Shown one piece after another: positions 7,971 to 17,406 of a stretch of DNA of 64,000 nucleotides. The position numbers were made by a program, and so were the translations under genes. The stretch lies in contig JAPMLR010000008.1 of the NCBI GenBank assembly GCA_026410415.1, positions 34,503-98,502 of the forward strand, written 5' to 3'. The notes below the pieces were generated by a model. The model had not been told where the DNA came from. It saw only the letters and a program-made list of their open reading frames with translations, and searched no databases. Every line of letters starts with the position of its first letter. The stretch's first letter is position 1. This DNA comes from Denitratimonas yunnanensis (SeqCode) (GTDB lineage: Bacteria > Pseudomonadota > Gammaproteobacteria > Xanthomonadales > Xanthomonadaceae).

Positions 7971-9653
7971 TCAATCGCGCACTCGGGCGACAGACAGCAT
8001 GCCCAAGCCAAGCGCACCCAGTATCAAGGCCCAGAAGCTCGCAACGCCCAGGCTTGGGACCGTGACAGCGACTGCGGGTGCACCCACCGTGGCAACCAGC
8101 GGATAGCTGAAAGGACCACCCGAACCCGTGGTCGTGCAGTCGAGACTGCCATTGAAGGTGCCGATACCGGAACCGCTATACGTCACCGTCACGCTTCCCG
8201 CGCCCCCAGCCGTCAGATTCAACGAAGCGGGAGACACACTGAAGCCGTCGCCCGAGGCCGTGCAGGTCACCACTGCAGGTCCGCCCGTTGCCGTGAAACT
8301 CCAGGCAGCAGACGCGCTGCTTGCAGGCAGGATGATGGAAGGCAGGGTTACCGTTGTCCCGGACACAGGCCCGGCCGTCACAGAGGTTGCTGCGGCTGGA
8401 CAGGTGATCGTCGCGGTCGCATCGGCCGGATTCGGGCCGGGCGTGGCAGTCTGCGTGCAGGTCAGGGTCGCCGTGCTGGCAGCCACCTGCGGCTCACAGG
8501 ACAGGCCGATCGCCAACGGTGCGGCGACCGTGGAGATCGTCTGCGCGGCATTGCTGGTGATGGCGAAGTTGCTTGGCGCCGTGGCCGGGATGCTGCACGA
8601 CAACGTCGTGCTGCCGGTGCCTTCGGCGGGCGTGGTGAGCGTCGGCGTGACCGTACCGCTGCCACCGGAGAGTGTAGCCGCGGCAATCGCTGCAACCGGG
8701 GCGACATCCGGCACGATGGCCTCAGGGCAGGTCAGTGTCCACGTGCGCGTAAACGGCGAACCGGCGACGGTCGGAGTTGCGGTTTCCGTGCAGCTCAGGG
8801 TTGCCGTGGCTTCGGCCGGACCACGAGTACAGGTCAGATCGATCGAACCCGACGTCGTGCCGGTATTGAAGATGCCGTCCGCCGGGGTCGTACTGACCGC
8901 GCCGAACGACGCGGCACCAGGGCCGCTGATGGCACAGCCGGTGACCGCCGTTGCGCCAGCGCCTTCAGCACCGGTTGTGCTGATGTCAATCGTGGCCGAG
9001 GTGCTGCCCGCAGTGCCACCCGGGAAGATCACTCCTGCCGCCGTTGTCGGACTGTAGGTCAGGGTCGGTGCGATGTCGACGACGCCCACCGGGATCGTGA
9101 TCGCCGTGCCTGCGACGTCTTCATAGAAGATGCGGGTGATCGTGCGGGTGCTGACGTTGGCGCCGAACTGGACCTGCATGTAACCGAAGTGGATCTGCCC
9201 GCCATTGGCTTCGTTGGCAAAGCGGAAACCCAGGAAGTTCTGATCGCTGTTGAGCGTGAACTGGGGGCCCACATCGTTCGAGCCGCCGGGCCGGAAGAAA
9301 GCTGCATCCGCACCTTGGATCGTGGTGCCGGGCGGCAGGTTGTAATTGCCGGTAATGATGCCCTGCGGGTTGTACCAGGTGTTGGCGGTCGGGCCCCACA
9401 GGGTGAAGTTGGTTGCGACGACCGACGAGTACGGATTGACGTCCCAGCCCGGCGCGGCACTCGCGGTGCCGCCGTTGGCCAGGGTGACGACGTTCAGATA
9501 CAGGCCATCAGTCGTATCGGGAATGACGATGTTGATCGGACCACTATCGACCACGGCCGCCATGACCGGCAAGGCGCACAGACTCAATGCAACTGCCTCA
9601 AGGCGAAGCGCATTGCGACTGATCAATCGTTTCGCAAAAGATGTTCGAAGCAT
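7971..9653 (-). CDS. Exported repeat protein with IPTL-like C-terminal sorting signal
   Basis: Protein of 560 residues with an N-terminal signal (basic MLRTSFAKRLISRNALRLE, then AVALSLCALPVMA). An N-terminal beta domain of about 150 residues follows, resembling choice-of-anchor modules of PEP-CTERM-type proteins. Then come low-complexity Ala/Thr/Ser-rich Ig-like repeats with paired cysteines (motif TATLSCTETATP and relatives). The C-terminus VPSLG...WALILGALGLGML...RVRD is a hydrophobic anchor with an arginine tail, like the IPTL-CTERM signal used for exosortase-like sorting. The ATG at 9653 is preferred over an upstream TTG because GGGGAT lies 9 nt before it. It stands alone between convergent metX and recG; the function is unknown. 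Confidence 0.75.
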   Translation of the reverse strand: MLRTSFAKRLISRNALRLEAVALSLCALPVMAAVVDSGPINIVIPDTTDGLYLNVVTLANGGTASAAPGWDVNPYSSVVATNFTLWGPTANTWYNPQGIITGNYNLPPGTTIQGADAAFFRPGGSNDVGPQFTLNSDQNFLGFRFANEANGGQIHFGYMQVQFGANVSTRTITRIFYEDVAGTAITIPVGVVDIAPTLTYSPTTAAGVIFPGGTAGSTSATIDISTTGAEGAGATAVTGCAISGPGAASFGAVSTTPADGIFNTGTTSGSIDLTCTRGPAEATATLSCTETATPTVAGSPFTRTWTLTCPEAIVPDVAPVAAIAAATLSGGSGTVTPTLTTPAEGTGSTTLSCSIPATAPSNFAITSNAAQTISTVAAPLAIGLSCEPQVAASTATLTCTQTATPGPNPADATATITCPAAATSVTAGPVSGTTVTLPSIILPASSASAAWSFTATGGPAVVTCTASGDGFSVSPASLNLTAGGAGSVTVTYSGSGIGTFNGSLDCTTTGSGGPFSYPLVATVGAPAVAVTVPSLGVASFWALILGALGLGMLSVARVRD

Positions 9654-9935
9654 GAAATGTATCCCCAAATGAACGAGCGGAAAGACCCGGCATCAGCATC
9701 CCCCCTCGGATGCAACCCGTGCATGTTTCGCCATTCTTCGCGACACGCCCCAGCAGGCTGAATCAAAAAAATGTCCGATGCATGGCTGGAGCAAGAATAC
9801 CCTAAAAAATGGCGGGATTAACAACGACCCCAGCCATGACCGGCGCCCCCCCCTTTTTCATCACCCCCACGACACAGCGAAGGGGAGCAATAACCGATTA
9901 GCAATGCCATCCCGGCTGTTTCTTCGGTGCTGCAT

Positions 9936-12041
9936 TCACGCGTCGGCGTAGCGCACCGCATGCCCGATCCATCGATCGATCAGCCGATCAGCGATGTGCG
10001 GCGCGGTCGCGAGGAGCGCATCTGCGGCTACCTGCACATGCGGAAGCAACGCCGCGTCGCGTACCGGGTCGGCAATGCGGAATCCGGCCAGGCCGGTCTG
10101 GCGCGTGCCGAGGAATTCACCGGGACCGCGCAGTTCGAGGTCCTTTTCCGCGATGCGGAAACCGTCGGTGGTTTCCCGCATCACGGCCAAGCGTTCGCGT
10201 GCCAAGGGCGAAAGCGGCGCCTTGTACATCAGCACGCAGCTTGAGGCCGCCGCGCCACGCCCCACCCGGCCGCGCAACTGGTGCAACTGCGCCAAGCCGA
10301 GACGTTCTGCATTTTCGATCAGCATCAAACTGGCGTTGGGCACGTCCACGCCCACTTCAATCACGGTAGTCGCGACGAGCAGTTGAATATCGCCGGATTT
10401 GAACGCCATCATCGTGGCCTGTTTTTCCGCAGGCTTCATGCGTCCGTGGATCAAGCCCACGCGCACGTCGGGCAGCTGTTGGCGCAGCAGGTCATACGCG
10501 GTTTCGGCGGCCCGGGCTTCGATCTTCGGAACGCCGGGCGCGGTCGGATCATCGCTTTCCTCGATCAGGGTGCAGACCCAGTACGCCTGCCGGCCTTCGT
10601 TGCACGCTGCGCGGATGCGCTGGATCACTTCATCGCGCCGATGTTCGTTGATCGCCACGGTCTGGACTGGCGTACGGCCAGGCGGCAGCTCGTCGATCAC
10701 CGACACGTCGAGGTCGGCATAGGCAGTCATGGCCAGGGTGCGCGGGATGGGCGTCGCGGTCATCACCAATTGGTGCGGCACTTGAGTGCCACTTGCCCCC
10801 TTGTCGCGCAGCACCAGCCGTTGGCGGACGCCGAAGCGGTGCTGTTCGTCGACGATGACCAACGCGAGATTGGCGAAGCGCACCGGCTCCTGCAACAGCG
10901 CATGCGTGCCAACCACGAGACTGGCGCCCCCCGCGATACGTGCGAGTGCCGCCTCCCGCGCTTTGCCTTTCACCTTGCCGGCAAGCCAAACCAGCTCGAT
11001 GCCGAGGGGTTCGAACCACTGGCGAAAGGATTGAGCGTGCTGTTCAGCCAGCAACTCCGTCGGCGCCATCAAAGCAACCTGCGCACCGGATTCAATCGCC
11101 GCCAATGCGGCGAAGGCGGCGACGATGGTCTTGCCTGAACCGACATCGCCCTGCACCAAACGCAGCATCGGCTCAGGGTGGGCGAGATCGCGCGAGATAT
11201 CGCCCAGAACGCGCTGCTGGGCTGCAGTGAGTGCGAACGGCAGTGTTGCTGCGAGGCGTCGCGCAAAGCGTTCACTGGGGTAAAACGCCTGCGCGCCGAG
11301 TTGTTTCACCGCGAGACGCTGACGACGAAGGCTGAGCTGATGGGAAAGCAGTTCTTCCAGCGCCAGACGCAGTTGCGCGGGATGGCGATGGCGTGCCAGG
11401 TCGGATAGATCCACGCCGGGCGGAGGACGATGCAGGAAGCGAACGGCCTCGTGCCAACGAGGCAACGACAAATCACCCCACAAGCCATCAGGCAGGAGCT
11501 CCAGCACATCATCCTGTGGCAAGTAATCCAGCGCGGCACCGATGATGCGTGCCAACTGGACCGGGCCAACGCCTTCGATGGCTGGATAGACCGGATCCAG
11601 TCGGTCACTGAGGTGCGGGGGGGCGTCCTCATCCAGCACGCGGTAACCGGGATGGACCATTTCCAGGCCGAGCTGACCGGCGCGCACCTCCCCGTGACAG
11701 ACGATGCTCGCGCCGATACGCAATGCTTTCGCCTGGGCCGCGTGGAAATGGAAAAAACGCAGCACAAGCGTGCCATCCGACGCATCCCCCACGGCCACTT
11801 TGAGCACGGGGCGACCACGGAAGGCGCGCTCCACCGCTTCGATGCGGCCGTGGACTTGCGCCGACTCACCCGCACGCAGCAGGCGGATCGGCGTCAATCG
11901 GGTTCGATCTTCATAGCGAAGCGGCAGGTGCAGCCAAAGATCCTGTAGCGTTGTCACGCCCCGCGCCGCCAATCGGGCACCCAATTGCGGCCCCACGCCA
12001 CGCAGCATGGCGGGCGATTGGCGGGCGGCGTCCTGCGTCAC
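9936..12041 (-). CDS. recG: RecG, ATP-dependent DNA helicase
   Basis: Branch-migrating helicase that reverses stalled forks and processes Holliday junctions. The 701-residue protein has an N-terminal OB-type wedge domain (about 50-200) and superfamily 2 motifs: QGDVGSGKT near 297-305, DEQHRFG (motif II), MTATPIPRTL (motif III) and ATTVIEVGVDVPNA in the C-terminal lobe. It ends with the RecG-specific FLGTRQTGL region. GTG at 12041 gives family length; an ATG at 12008 would trim 11 residues. It follows ridA by 18 nt in the same direction, a common pairing. Confidence 0.97.
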   Translation of the reverse strand: MTQDAARQSPAMLRGVGPQLGARLAARGVTTLQDLWLHLPLRYEDRTRLTPIRLLRAGESAQVHGRIEAVERAFRGRPVLKVAVGDASDGTLVLRFFHFHAAQAKALRIGASIVCHGEVRAGQLGLEMVHPGYRVLDEDAPPHLSDRLDPVYPAIEGVGPVQLARIIGAALDYLPQDDVLELLPDGLWGDLSLPRWHEAVRFLHRPPPGVDLSDLARHRHPAQLRLALEELLSHQLSLRRQRLAVKQLGAQAFYPSERFARRLAATLPFALTAAQQRVLGDISRDLAHPEPMLRLVQGDVGSGKTIVAAFAALAAIESGAQVALMAPTELLAEQHAQSFRQWFEPLGIELVWLAGKVKGKAREAALARIAGGASLVVGTHALLQEPVRFANLALVIVDEQHRFGVRQRLVLRDKGASGTQVPHQLVMTATPIPRTLAMTAYADLDVSVIDELPPGRTPVQTVAINEHRRDEVIQRIRAACNEGRQAYWVCTLIEESDDPTAPGVPKIEARAAETAYDLLRQQLPDVRVGLIHGRMKPAEKQATMMAFKSGDIQLLVATTVIEVGVDVPNASLMLIENAERLGLAQLHQLRGRVGRGAAASSCVLMYKAPLSPLARERLAVMRETTDGFRIAEKDLELRGPGEFLGTRQTGLAGFRIADPVRDAALLPHVQVAADALLATAPHIADRLIDRWIGHAVRYADA

Positions 12042-12059
12042 GTCAGTGATTCGACGTTA

Positions 12060-12443
12060 TCAGTCCAGAACCATGATCGCGTCCACCTCGACCTGTGCGC
12101 CACGCGGCAGGGCGGAGACTTCGATCGTGGAACGCGCGGGGTATGGGGCAGCGAAGAATTCGGCCATCACCGCGTTGACGTCGGCGAAGCGCGACAAATC
12201 GGTGAGGTAGATGCCCACACGCGCAATCTTCGAGAGACTGCCGCCCGCCGCATCGCACACCGCCGCAAGATTCTTGAACACCTGACGCGCCTGCGCGGCC
12301 ACGTCATCGGAAACCAGCTCCATCGTGGCCGGGTCCAGCGGGATCTGCCCGGACAAGTACACCGTGTTGTCGATGCGTACCGCTTGCGAATACGGGCCAA
12401 TGGCGGCGGGAGCGGCGTCGGTGTGGATGATCTGACGGGACAT
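12060..12443 (-). CDS. ridA: RidA, reactive enamine/imine deaminase
   Basis: Hydrolyses reactive 2-aminoacrylate-type enamines released by PLP enzymes. The 127-residue product matches the family (about 128). It shows the N-terminal [11 protein letters not shown], the SGQIPLDP motif and the C-terminal [20 protein letters not shown] with the conserved arginine that holds substrate carboxylate. The ATG at 12443 has GAGG about 8 nt upstream, so longer in-frame starts are rejected. It forms a two-gene unit with recG and is divergent from algH. Confidence 0.96.
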   Translation of the reverse strand: MSRQIIHTDAAPAAIGPYSQAVRIDNTVYLSGQIPLDPATMELVSDDVAAQARQVFKNLAAVCDAAGGSLSKIARVGIYLTDLSRFADVNAVMAEFFAAPYPARSTIEVSALPRGAQVEVDAIMVLD

Positions 12444-12538
12444 GGCAAGACCTCGCAAAAAGTGAAACGGCAAGTGTAGATGAAACGGTCGCCCGGCCCC
12501 GCCATCGCATTCCGCGCGCGAGGATGACGGCGGATACA

Positions 12539-13114
12539 ATGCACGACATGGACAGCGCCGACTCGCTCACCAACCAGTTTCTGATCGCCATGCCCGGCAT
12601 GGACGACCCGAACTTCAGCGGGGGCGTCGCCCTGCTCTGCCACCATGGTCCCGACGGCGCGATGGGGTTGGTGCTCAACCGGCTGTCGGACTTCCTCGTT
12701 GGCGAAGTGATGGCACAGATGGGCATCCGCGAGGTGGACGCCGAACTCGCCGCGCAGCCGGTGCTGGCGGGCGGCCCCGTCGATCCGGAGCGTGGCTTCG
12801 TGCTGCACAGCACTGACGCCGGCCCCTATGAATCCACGTTGCGCTTCTCCGAACACATCCACCTGACCACGTCACGCGATGTCCTGGAGGCATTGGCACG
12901 CGGCGACGGGCCACGCCAGGCAATCATCGCGCTCGGTTATGCCGGCTGGGATGCGCAGCAGCTCGAAGACGAGTTGCGCGAGCATGTCTGGCTGTCGGTG
13001 GCATCCTCGCCAGGCATCGTGTTCGACACGCCGCTGCCGGCACGCTGGGATGCCGCGGCGCGCCTGATCGGCATCGATCCGAGTGCGTTGACCAGCTACA
13101 GCGGCCACGCATGA
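12539..13114 (+). CDS. algH: AlgH/YqgE family protein (DUF179)
   Basis: YqgE/AlgH family protein of about 191 residues. The conserved N-terminal pattern is clear: [20 protein letters not shown], then the [14 protein letters not shown] block, and later [13 protein letters not shown] and [13 protein letters not shown]. The family is widespread beside ruvX, but its biochemical role is unresolved; AlgH was named for an effect on alginate in Pseudomonas. Starts at 12524, 12539 and 12548 are all in frame; 12539 has a GGCGGA-like site 4 nt upstream. The stop overlaps ruvX by ATGA. Confidence 0.93.
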   Translation: MHDMDSADSLTNQFLIAMPGMDDPNFSGGVALLCHHGPDGAMGLVLNRLSDFLVGEVMAQMGIREVDAELAAQPVLAGGPVDPERGFVLHSTDAGPYESTLRFSEHIHLTTSRDVLEALARGDGPRQAIIALGYAGWDAQQLEDELREHVWLSVASSPGIVFDTPLPARWDAAARLIGIDPSALTSYSGHA

Positions 13115-13557
13115 GCGCACCTGTTTGCGTTTTGGGATTCGACGTCGGTGCGCGCCGCATCGGCGTGGCCGTCGGCAACACGCTCTCTTGCACTGCTCGC
13201 GCCATCGCGATGGTGGCCGCGCATGACGATGGTCCCGACTGGGACGCTGTGGCTGCGTTGGTTCGCGAGTGGCGACCCGACCGCCTCGTGGTCGGTGAGC
13301 CGTTGACGCTCGACGGCGAAGCCCAGCCTGCCACCCATCTGTCGCGTCGTTTTGCACGCGAGGCCAGTGCGCGTTTCGACCTGCCGGTGGATCTGGTCGA
13401 CGAGCGATCGAGCTCTCGCGAAGCGGACCGCCGCTTCGCGGAGCAGCGCCGATCCGGTCAAGCGCGTCGCCGCGATGCGCAGTCACTCGATGCACTCGCT
13501 GCGCAGATCATTGTCGAGCGTTGGCTCGGCGAACCCATTTTTCCGTCTTCGCGCTGA
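13111..13557 (+). CDS. ruvX: RuvX/YqgF, putative pre-16S rRNA nuclease
   Basis: RNase H-fold protein of 148 residues implicated in final 5' maturation of 16S rRNA. It shows VLGFDVGARRIGVAVG with the first catalytic Asp, VVGEPLTLDG, LVDERSSSREAD, and the C-terminal RRRDAQSLDALAAQIIVERWL carrying the last acidic residue. The gene overlaps algH by ATGA, the usual algH-ruvX pair. Pyrimidine gene pyrB follows 22 nt later, the common Xanthomonadales order. Confidence 0.95.
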   Translation: MSAPVCVLGFDVGARRIGVAVGNTLSCTARAIAMVAAHDDGPDWDAVAALVREWRPDRLVVGEPLTLDGEAQPATHLSRRFAREASARFDLPVDLVDERSSSREADRRFAEQRRSGQARRRDAQSLDALAAQIIVERWLGEPIFPSSR

Positions 13558-13579
13558 TCTTCACGTACCGGAGCCTTCG

Positions 13580-14500
13580 ATGCGTCACCTGCTCACCCTT
13601 GACGGCCTTTCACGCGATGCGCTGGGCAGCTTGCTCGACGCCGCACACGCACTGCGCCCCGACGCGCTGAAGCGCACAGCACATCGTCCGTTGCGTGGAC
13701 TGACCGTCGCCAACCTGTTCTTCGAGCCGTCCACACGCACCCGTGCCTCCTTTCAGCTCGCCGCCCAACGCCTTGGCGCTGATGTTCTGACGTTCGAGGC
13801 CGACAGCTCCTCCACCCGCAAGGGCGAAACCCTGACCGACACGCTGCGCAATCTCGAGGCAATGGGTGCGAGTCTGTTCGTCGTCCGACATACCCACAGC
13901 AGCGTGCCAGCAATGCTCGCGACGGCGGCGGCGGACGGCAGCAGCGTCGTGAGCGCCGGTGACGGACGAACCTCACACCCCACTCAGGGCCTGCTCGACA
14001 TGCTGACGATCCGCCAGCACAAGGGCGAAGACTTCTCCCGCCTGTCGGTGGCCATCGTCGGCGATATCCGCCATTCGCGCGTCGCACGCTCGGACATCCA
14101 GGCGCTCCGCACCCTCGGGCTGCGCGACCTTCGACTGGCCGCGCCCCCGGCGCTGTTGCCGGATACCGGAGAAGTCTGCTTCGCCGGGGCGCAGGTAGCC
14201 GATTCGCTCGATGCTGCACTGGAGGGCTGCGACGTGGTGATGATGCTGCGTCTGCAACGCGAGCGCATGGACGAAGGGTTGGTCAGCTCGCTGGAAGAAT
14301 ACTACCGCGACTGGGGACTCTCGCCAGAGCGTCTTGCGCTGGCGAAGCCCGATGTGATCGTGTTGCATCCAGGACCAATGAATCGGGGTGTGGAAATTGC
14401 CGATGCCGTCGCCGATGGTCCGCAATCCGTGATCCTGGAGCAGGTATCCAACGGTGTGGCAGTGCGCATGGCCGTGTTGGCGGCGTTGGCCAAGGGATAA
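13580..14500 (+). CDS. pyrB: PyrB, aspartate carbamoyltransferase catalytic subunit
   Basis: Condenses carbamoyl phosphate with aspartate, the first committed step of pyrimidine synthesis. The 306-residue product carries FFEPSTRTRASFQ (carbamoyl-phosphate loop), the SSTRKGET lysine region, the HPTQGLLDM histidine motif and LHPGPMNRGVE near the C-terminus. The ATG at 13580 has GGAG about 8 nt upstream, so longer frames inside ruvX are rejected. No pyrC' or regulatory pyrI partner follows; non-coding DNA with an IS remnant does. Confidence 0.97.
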   Translation: MRHLLTLDGLSRDALGSLLDAAHALRPDALKRTAHRPLRGLTVANLFFEPSTRTRASFQLAAQRLGADVLTFEADSSSTRKGETLTDTLRNLEAMGASLFVVRHTHSSVPAMLATAAADGSSVVSAGDGRTSHPTQGLLDMLTIRQHKGEDFSRLSVAIVGDIRHSRVARSDIQALRTLGLRDLRLAAPPALLPDTGEVCFAGAQVADSLDAALEGCDVVMMLRLQRERMDEGLVSSLEEYYRDWGLSPERLALAKPDVIVLHPGPMNRGVEIADAVADGPQSVILEQVSNGVAVRMAVLAALAKG

Positions 14501-15052
14501 GACGCGATGACCGCCACGTGTGGTTCTTGGCCGCTGAAATGCAGGGAACGAGCTGCGTTGGGAGCAAATGTGACCAACGCCCATGCCCTGACACACTGAA
14601 ACAGACTGATGTCAACACGCAGCGTGTGGATCTTAGTGAAAGTGTCCGCGGAATCGGGTTAGAACCCCGGAGCGTCTTGGCGTCCGTCACATCACATGTC
14701 ATCGAACTTCCTCCGCCAGAGATAGAACGATGCGCCGAGAACCCGTGCTTGCGGCGCAGGTCCTTGATCGGCGTCCCGCAACGGCCTGCTTCACAAACCC
14801 GATGATCCGTTCGCCCGTGTTGCGCTTCTTCATGCCCGTCTTCCGTCCAAAGGGCGGGCACTACCAAATTTCCGGTGGTTCTGTTTACGGGGACAGGTCA
14901 CACTGCGTTTCAGTGCGGGAAACCTCTCCGGCAAGCGCCACCGCGAGCACGGCCCCGGCCAGGACGCCGTCGGCCGCAATGTGTCACTCGTGCTCGACGC
15001 GACGTTCCGAGTTTCAGCCGATCTGCCAAGCCTGAGGCCGGCCACGCCGACC
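14501..15052. other. 552-nt intergenic region with transposon debris
   Basis: No intact gene is visible. The first 140 nt hold only a small palindrome (ACACGC-A-GCGTGT at 14615-14627). The middle carries the IS3-type OrfA remnant described separately. The block around 14881-14915 (TTTACGGGGACAGGTCACAC followed by a CACTG/CAGTG hairpin) resembles the GGGGACAG-type motifs found near REP-associated transposases, but only by eye. A weak CTGAGG/CCTCAG stem overlaps the pilU stop. The region separates pyrB from the convergent pilUT genes. Confidence 0.6.
14660..14833 (-). pseudogene. Decayed IS3-family transposase OrfA fragment
   Basis: Reading from the ATG at 14833, the N-terminal helix-turn-helix of an IS3-type OrfA is recognisable in pieces: MKKRNTGERIIGFVKQAVAG, then one frame off PIKDLRRKHGFS, then another frame ASFYLWRRKFDDM, then back to DVTDAKTL. 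That order and spacing are what an intact OrfA shows, so at least three frameshifts have accumulated. The remaining OrfA coiled coil and all of OrfB are missing, and no clear terminal inverted repeats or target duplication are visible. It is a non-functional relic. Confidence 0.75.
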
Positions 15053-16183
15053 TCAGCGCGATTCCATCACTTCCACGCCATCCAGCCCCTGGCTCAGGGT
15101 GTGCGCATCGCCGCCCTGAGCAAGCTTGATCTTCAGACGTACTTCGTTGGCCGAGTCGGCATGGCGCAGCGCGTCTTCATACGAAATTTCGCCAGCCTGA
15201 TACAACTCGAACAGGCTCTGGTCGAAGGTTTTCATGCCCAACTGCACCGAGTCGCGCATCACTTCCTTGAGCTTGTGGATTTCGCCATCGCGGATGTAGT
15301 CCTGCACCAGCGGCGTACCGAGCATGATTTCCATCGCAACACGGCGCCCCTTGCCATCAGGCGTGGGAATGAGCTGTTGCGCGACCACGCCCTTGAGGTT
15401 GAGCGAGAGATCCATCAGCAACTGGCTGCGGCGATCTTCGGGGAAGAAGTTGATGATGCGGTCCATCGCCTGGTTGGCGTTGTTGGCATGCAGCGTGCAC
15501 AGGCACAGATGGCCGGTTTCGGCGAACGCGATGGCGTGGTCCATGCCCTCGCGGGTGCGCACTTCGCCGATCATGATCACGTCCGGCGCCTGGCGCAGCG
15601 TGTTCTTCAGTGCGTTTTCCCAGGAATCGGTATCGATGCCCACTTCACGCTGGGTGATGATGCAGCCCTCATGCTTGTGCACGAACTCGATCGGGTCTTC
15701 GATCGTGATGATGTGGCCGGTCGAATTGAGGTTGCGATACCCGATCAGCGCCGCCAGCGAGGTCGACTTGCCGGTGCCGGTGGCGCCGACGAAGATGATG
15801 ATGCCGCGCTTGGTCATCGCCAGCGTCTTGACGATCGGCGGCAGACTCAGCTCCTCGATCGTCGGGATCTTGGTCTCGATCCGGCGCAGCACCATGCCGA
15901 CCTGGTTGCGCTGGTAGAAGCAGCTGACGCGAAAGCGGCCGACGCCGGACACGCCGATCGCGAAGTTGCATTCGTGCGTTTTCTCGAACTCCTCGCGTTG
16001 ACTGGGCGTCATCACGTTCAGCACCAGGTCGCGGCTTTGCTGCGGCGTCAGCGGCTGCTGGGTGATCGGCATCACCTTGCCGTGCACTTTCATCGATGGC
16101 GCCACACCGGCCGTGATGAACAGGTCCGACGCCTTCTTGTGCGCCATCAACTTGAGGAACGAGGTGAAATCAATGCTGCTCAT
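15053..16183 (-). CDS. pilU: PilU, type IV pilus retraction ATPase paralogue
   Basis: PilT-like hexameric ATPase that assists pilus retraction and twitching. The 376-residue protein has Walker A GATGTGKST at 133-141, the Asp box TIEDPIEF, Walker B-type VIMIGEVR and the His box CTLHANN. Its C-terminus departs from PilT: it carries AMEIMLGTPLVQDYIRDGEI instead of AIRNLIRE and ends in an extra tail, both PilU traits. ATG 16183 has a GGCGGA site about 8 nt upstream, so the longer N-terminus is rejected. It lies downstream of pilT. Confidence 0.95.
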   Translation of the reverse strand: MSSIDFTSFLKLMAHKKASDLFITAGVAPSMKVHGKVMPITQQPLTPQQSRDLVLNVMTPSQREEFEKTHECNFAIGVSGVGRFRVSCFYQRNQVGMVLRRIETKIPTIEELSLPPIVKTLAMTKRGIIIFVGATGTGKSTSLAALIGYRNLNSTGHIITIEDPIEFVHKHEGCIITQREVGIDTDSWENALKNTLRQAPDVIMIGEVRTREGMDHAIAFAETGHLCLCTLHANNANQAMDRIINFFPEDRRSQLLMDLSLNLKGVVAQQLIPTPDGKGRRVAMEIMLGTPLVQDYIRDGEIHKLKEVMRDSVQLGMKTFDQSLFELYQAGEISYEDALRHADSANEVRLKIKLAQGGDAHTLSQGLDGVEVMESR

Positions 16184-16303
16184 GGGATTATTCCGCCGAA
16201 ATCTCTTCAATCACCACGCGAATATCCCGGCACGTCGAATCCTCTCGACCAAACTCCCGTGATGCCCGCAACTCCCCTTTCCCGACTGACGCAAGCGCCC
16301 AAA

Positions 16304-17341
16304 TCACTCGAACAGACGCTTGTCCTTGGCGTATTCGCGCGCCGAAACGCGCGTGATCAGGCCACGCTTGACCAGATCCTGAAGGCACTGGTCGAGCGTC
16401 TGCATGCCCACGTTCTGACCCGTTTGAATGGCCGAATACATCTGCGCCACCTTGTCTTCGCGAATCAGGTTACGGATCGCCGGCACCGCGACCATGATCT
16501 CGTGCGCGGCGACCCGACCGCCACCGACCTTTTTCAGCAGCGACTGGGAAATCACCGCGCGCAGCGATTCGGACAGCATCGAGCGCACCATCGGCTTTTC
16601 GCCGGCCGGGAACACGTCGATGATGCGGTCGATGGTCTTGGCCGCGCTGGAGGTATGCAGGGTGCCGAACACCAGGTGTCCGGTTTCCGCAGCGGTCAGC
16701 GCCAGGCGGATGGTTTCCAGATCGCGCAACTCGCCCACGAGGATGTAGTCGGGGTCTTCACGCAGGGCCGAGCGCAGGGCCTCGTTGAAGCCGTGCGTGT
16801 CGCGGTGCACTTCGCGCTGGTTGATCAGGCACTTGTTCGAGGTGTGGACGAATTCGATCGGGTCCTCGACGGTGAGGATGTGGCCGTATTCGTTCTTGTT
16901 GATGTGGTCCACCATCGCCGCCAGCGTGGTCGACTTGCCCGAACCGGTCGGACCGGTGACCAGAATCAGCCCCTGCGGTTGGTCGATCAGCTCGCGGAAC
17001 ACCTTGGGCGCGGCCAGGTCGTCGAGCGTAAGCACCTCGGAGGGAATGGTACGGAATACCGCACCGGCGCCGCGGTTCTGATTGAAGGCGTTGACGCGGA
17101 AGCGTGCCAGACCGGGAATCTCGAAGGAGAAGTCGACCTCGAGAAATTCCTCGTAATCGCGCCGTACCTTGTCGGACATGATGTCGTAGACCAGTGCGTG
17201 CACTTGTTTGTGGTCGAGCGCCGGGATGTTGATGCGGCGGACGTCGCCATCAACACGAATCATCGGCGGCAGGCCTGCCGAAAGGTGCAAGTCCGATGCC
17301 TTGTTCTTCACCGAAAATGCGAGAAGTTCTGCGATATCCAC
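16304..17341 (-). CDS. pilT: PilT, type IV pilus retraction motor
   Basis: Cytoplasmic hexameric ATPase that depolymerises the pilus for twitching motility. The 345-residue protein shows Walker A GPTGSGKST (130-138), the Asp box TVEDPIEF, Walker B YILVGELRD, the His box FGTLHTSSA and the PilT-diagnostic AIRNLIRE near residue 290. The gene precedes pilU by 120 nt. A promoter-like TATACT lies 66 nt before the start. Complete and typical. Confidence 0.98.
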   Translation of the reverse strand: MDIAELLAFSVKNKASDLHLSAGLPPMIRVDGDVRRINIPALDHKQVHALVYDIMSDKVRRDYEEFLEVDFSFEIPGLARFRVNAFNQNRGAGAVFRTIPSEVLTLDDLAAPKVFRELIDQPQGLILVTGPTGSGKSTTLAAMVDHINKNEYGHILTVEDPIEFVHTSNKCLINQREVHRDTHGFNEALRSALREDPDYILVGELRDLETIRLALTAAETGHLVFGTLHTSSAAKTIDRIIDVFPAGEKPMVRSMLSESLRAVISQSLLKKVGGGRVAAHEIMVAVPAIRNLIREDKVAQMYSAIQTGQNVGMQTLDQCLQDLVKRGLITRVSAREYAKDKRLFE

Positions 17342-17406
17342 GTGCCTTCCCCTAGCGTTTCAAATTGTTTCTGCCACGCACCGTTGCAAGGTGCCGAATC
17401 GGGCCG

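Noticed and set aside
8128..9057. Plus-strand frame of 309 codons opposite the IPTL-anchored protein
   Set aside because: Val/Ala/Pro-rich mirror of Thr/Ser/Ala repeats on the other strand; no start signal or domain. The minus-strand protein has a signal peptide and anchor.
14692..14710. A 19-nt sequence (CGTCACATCACATGTCATC) nearly repeated near 23104-23122
   Set aside because: One mismatch in 19 nt is close to what chance allows in a 64-kb self-comparison, and the contexts differ (IS relic and nitroreductase start).
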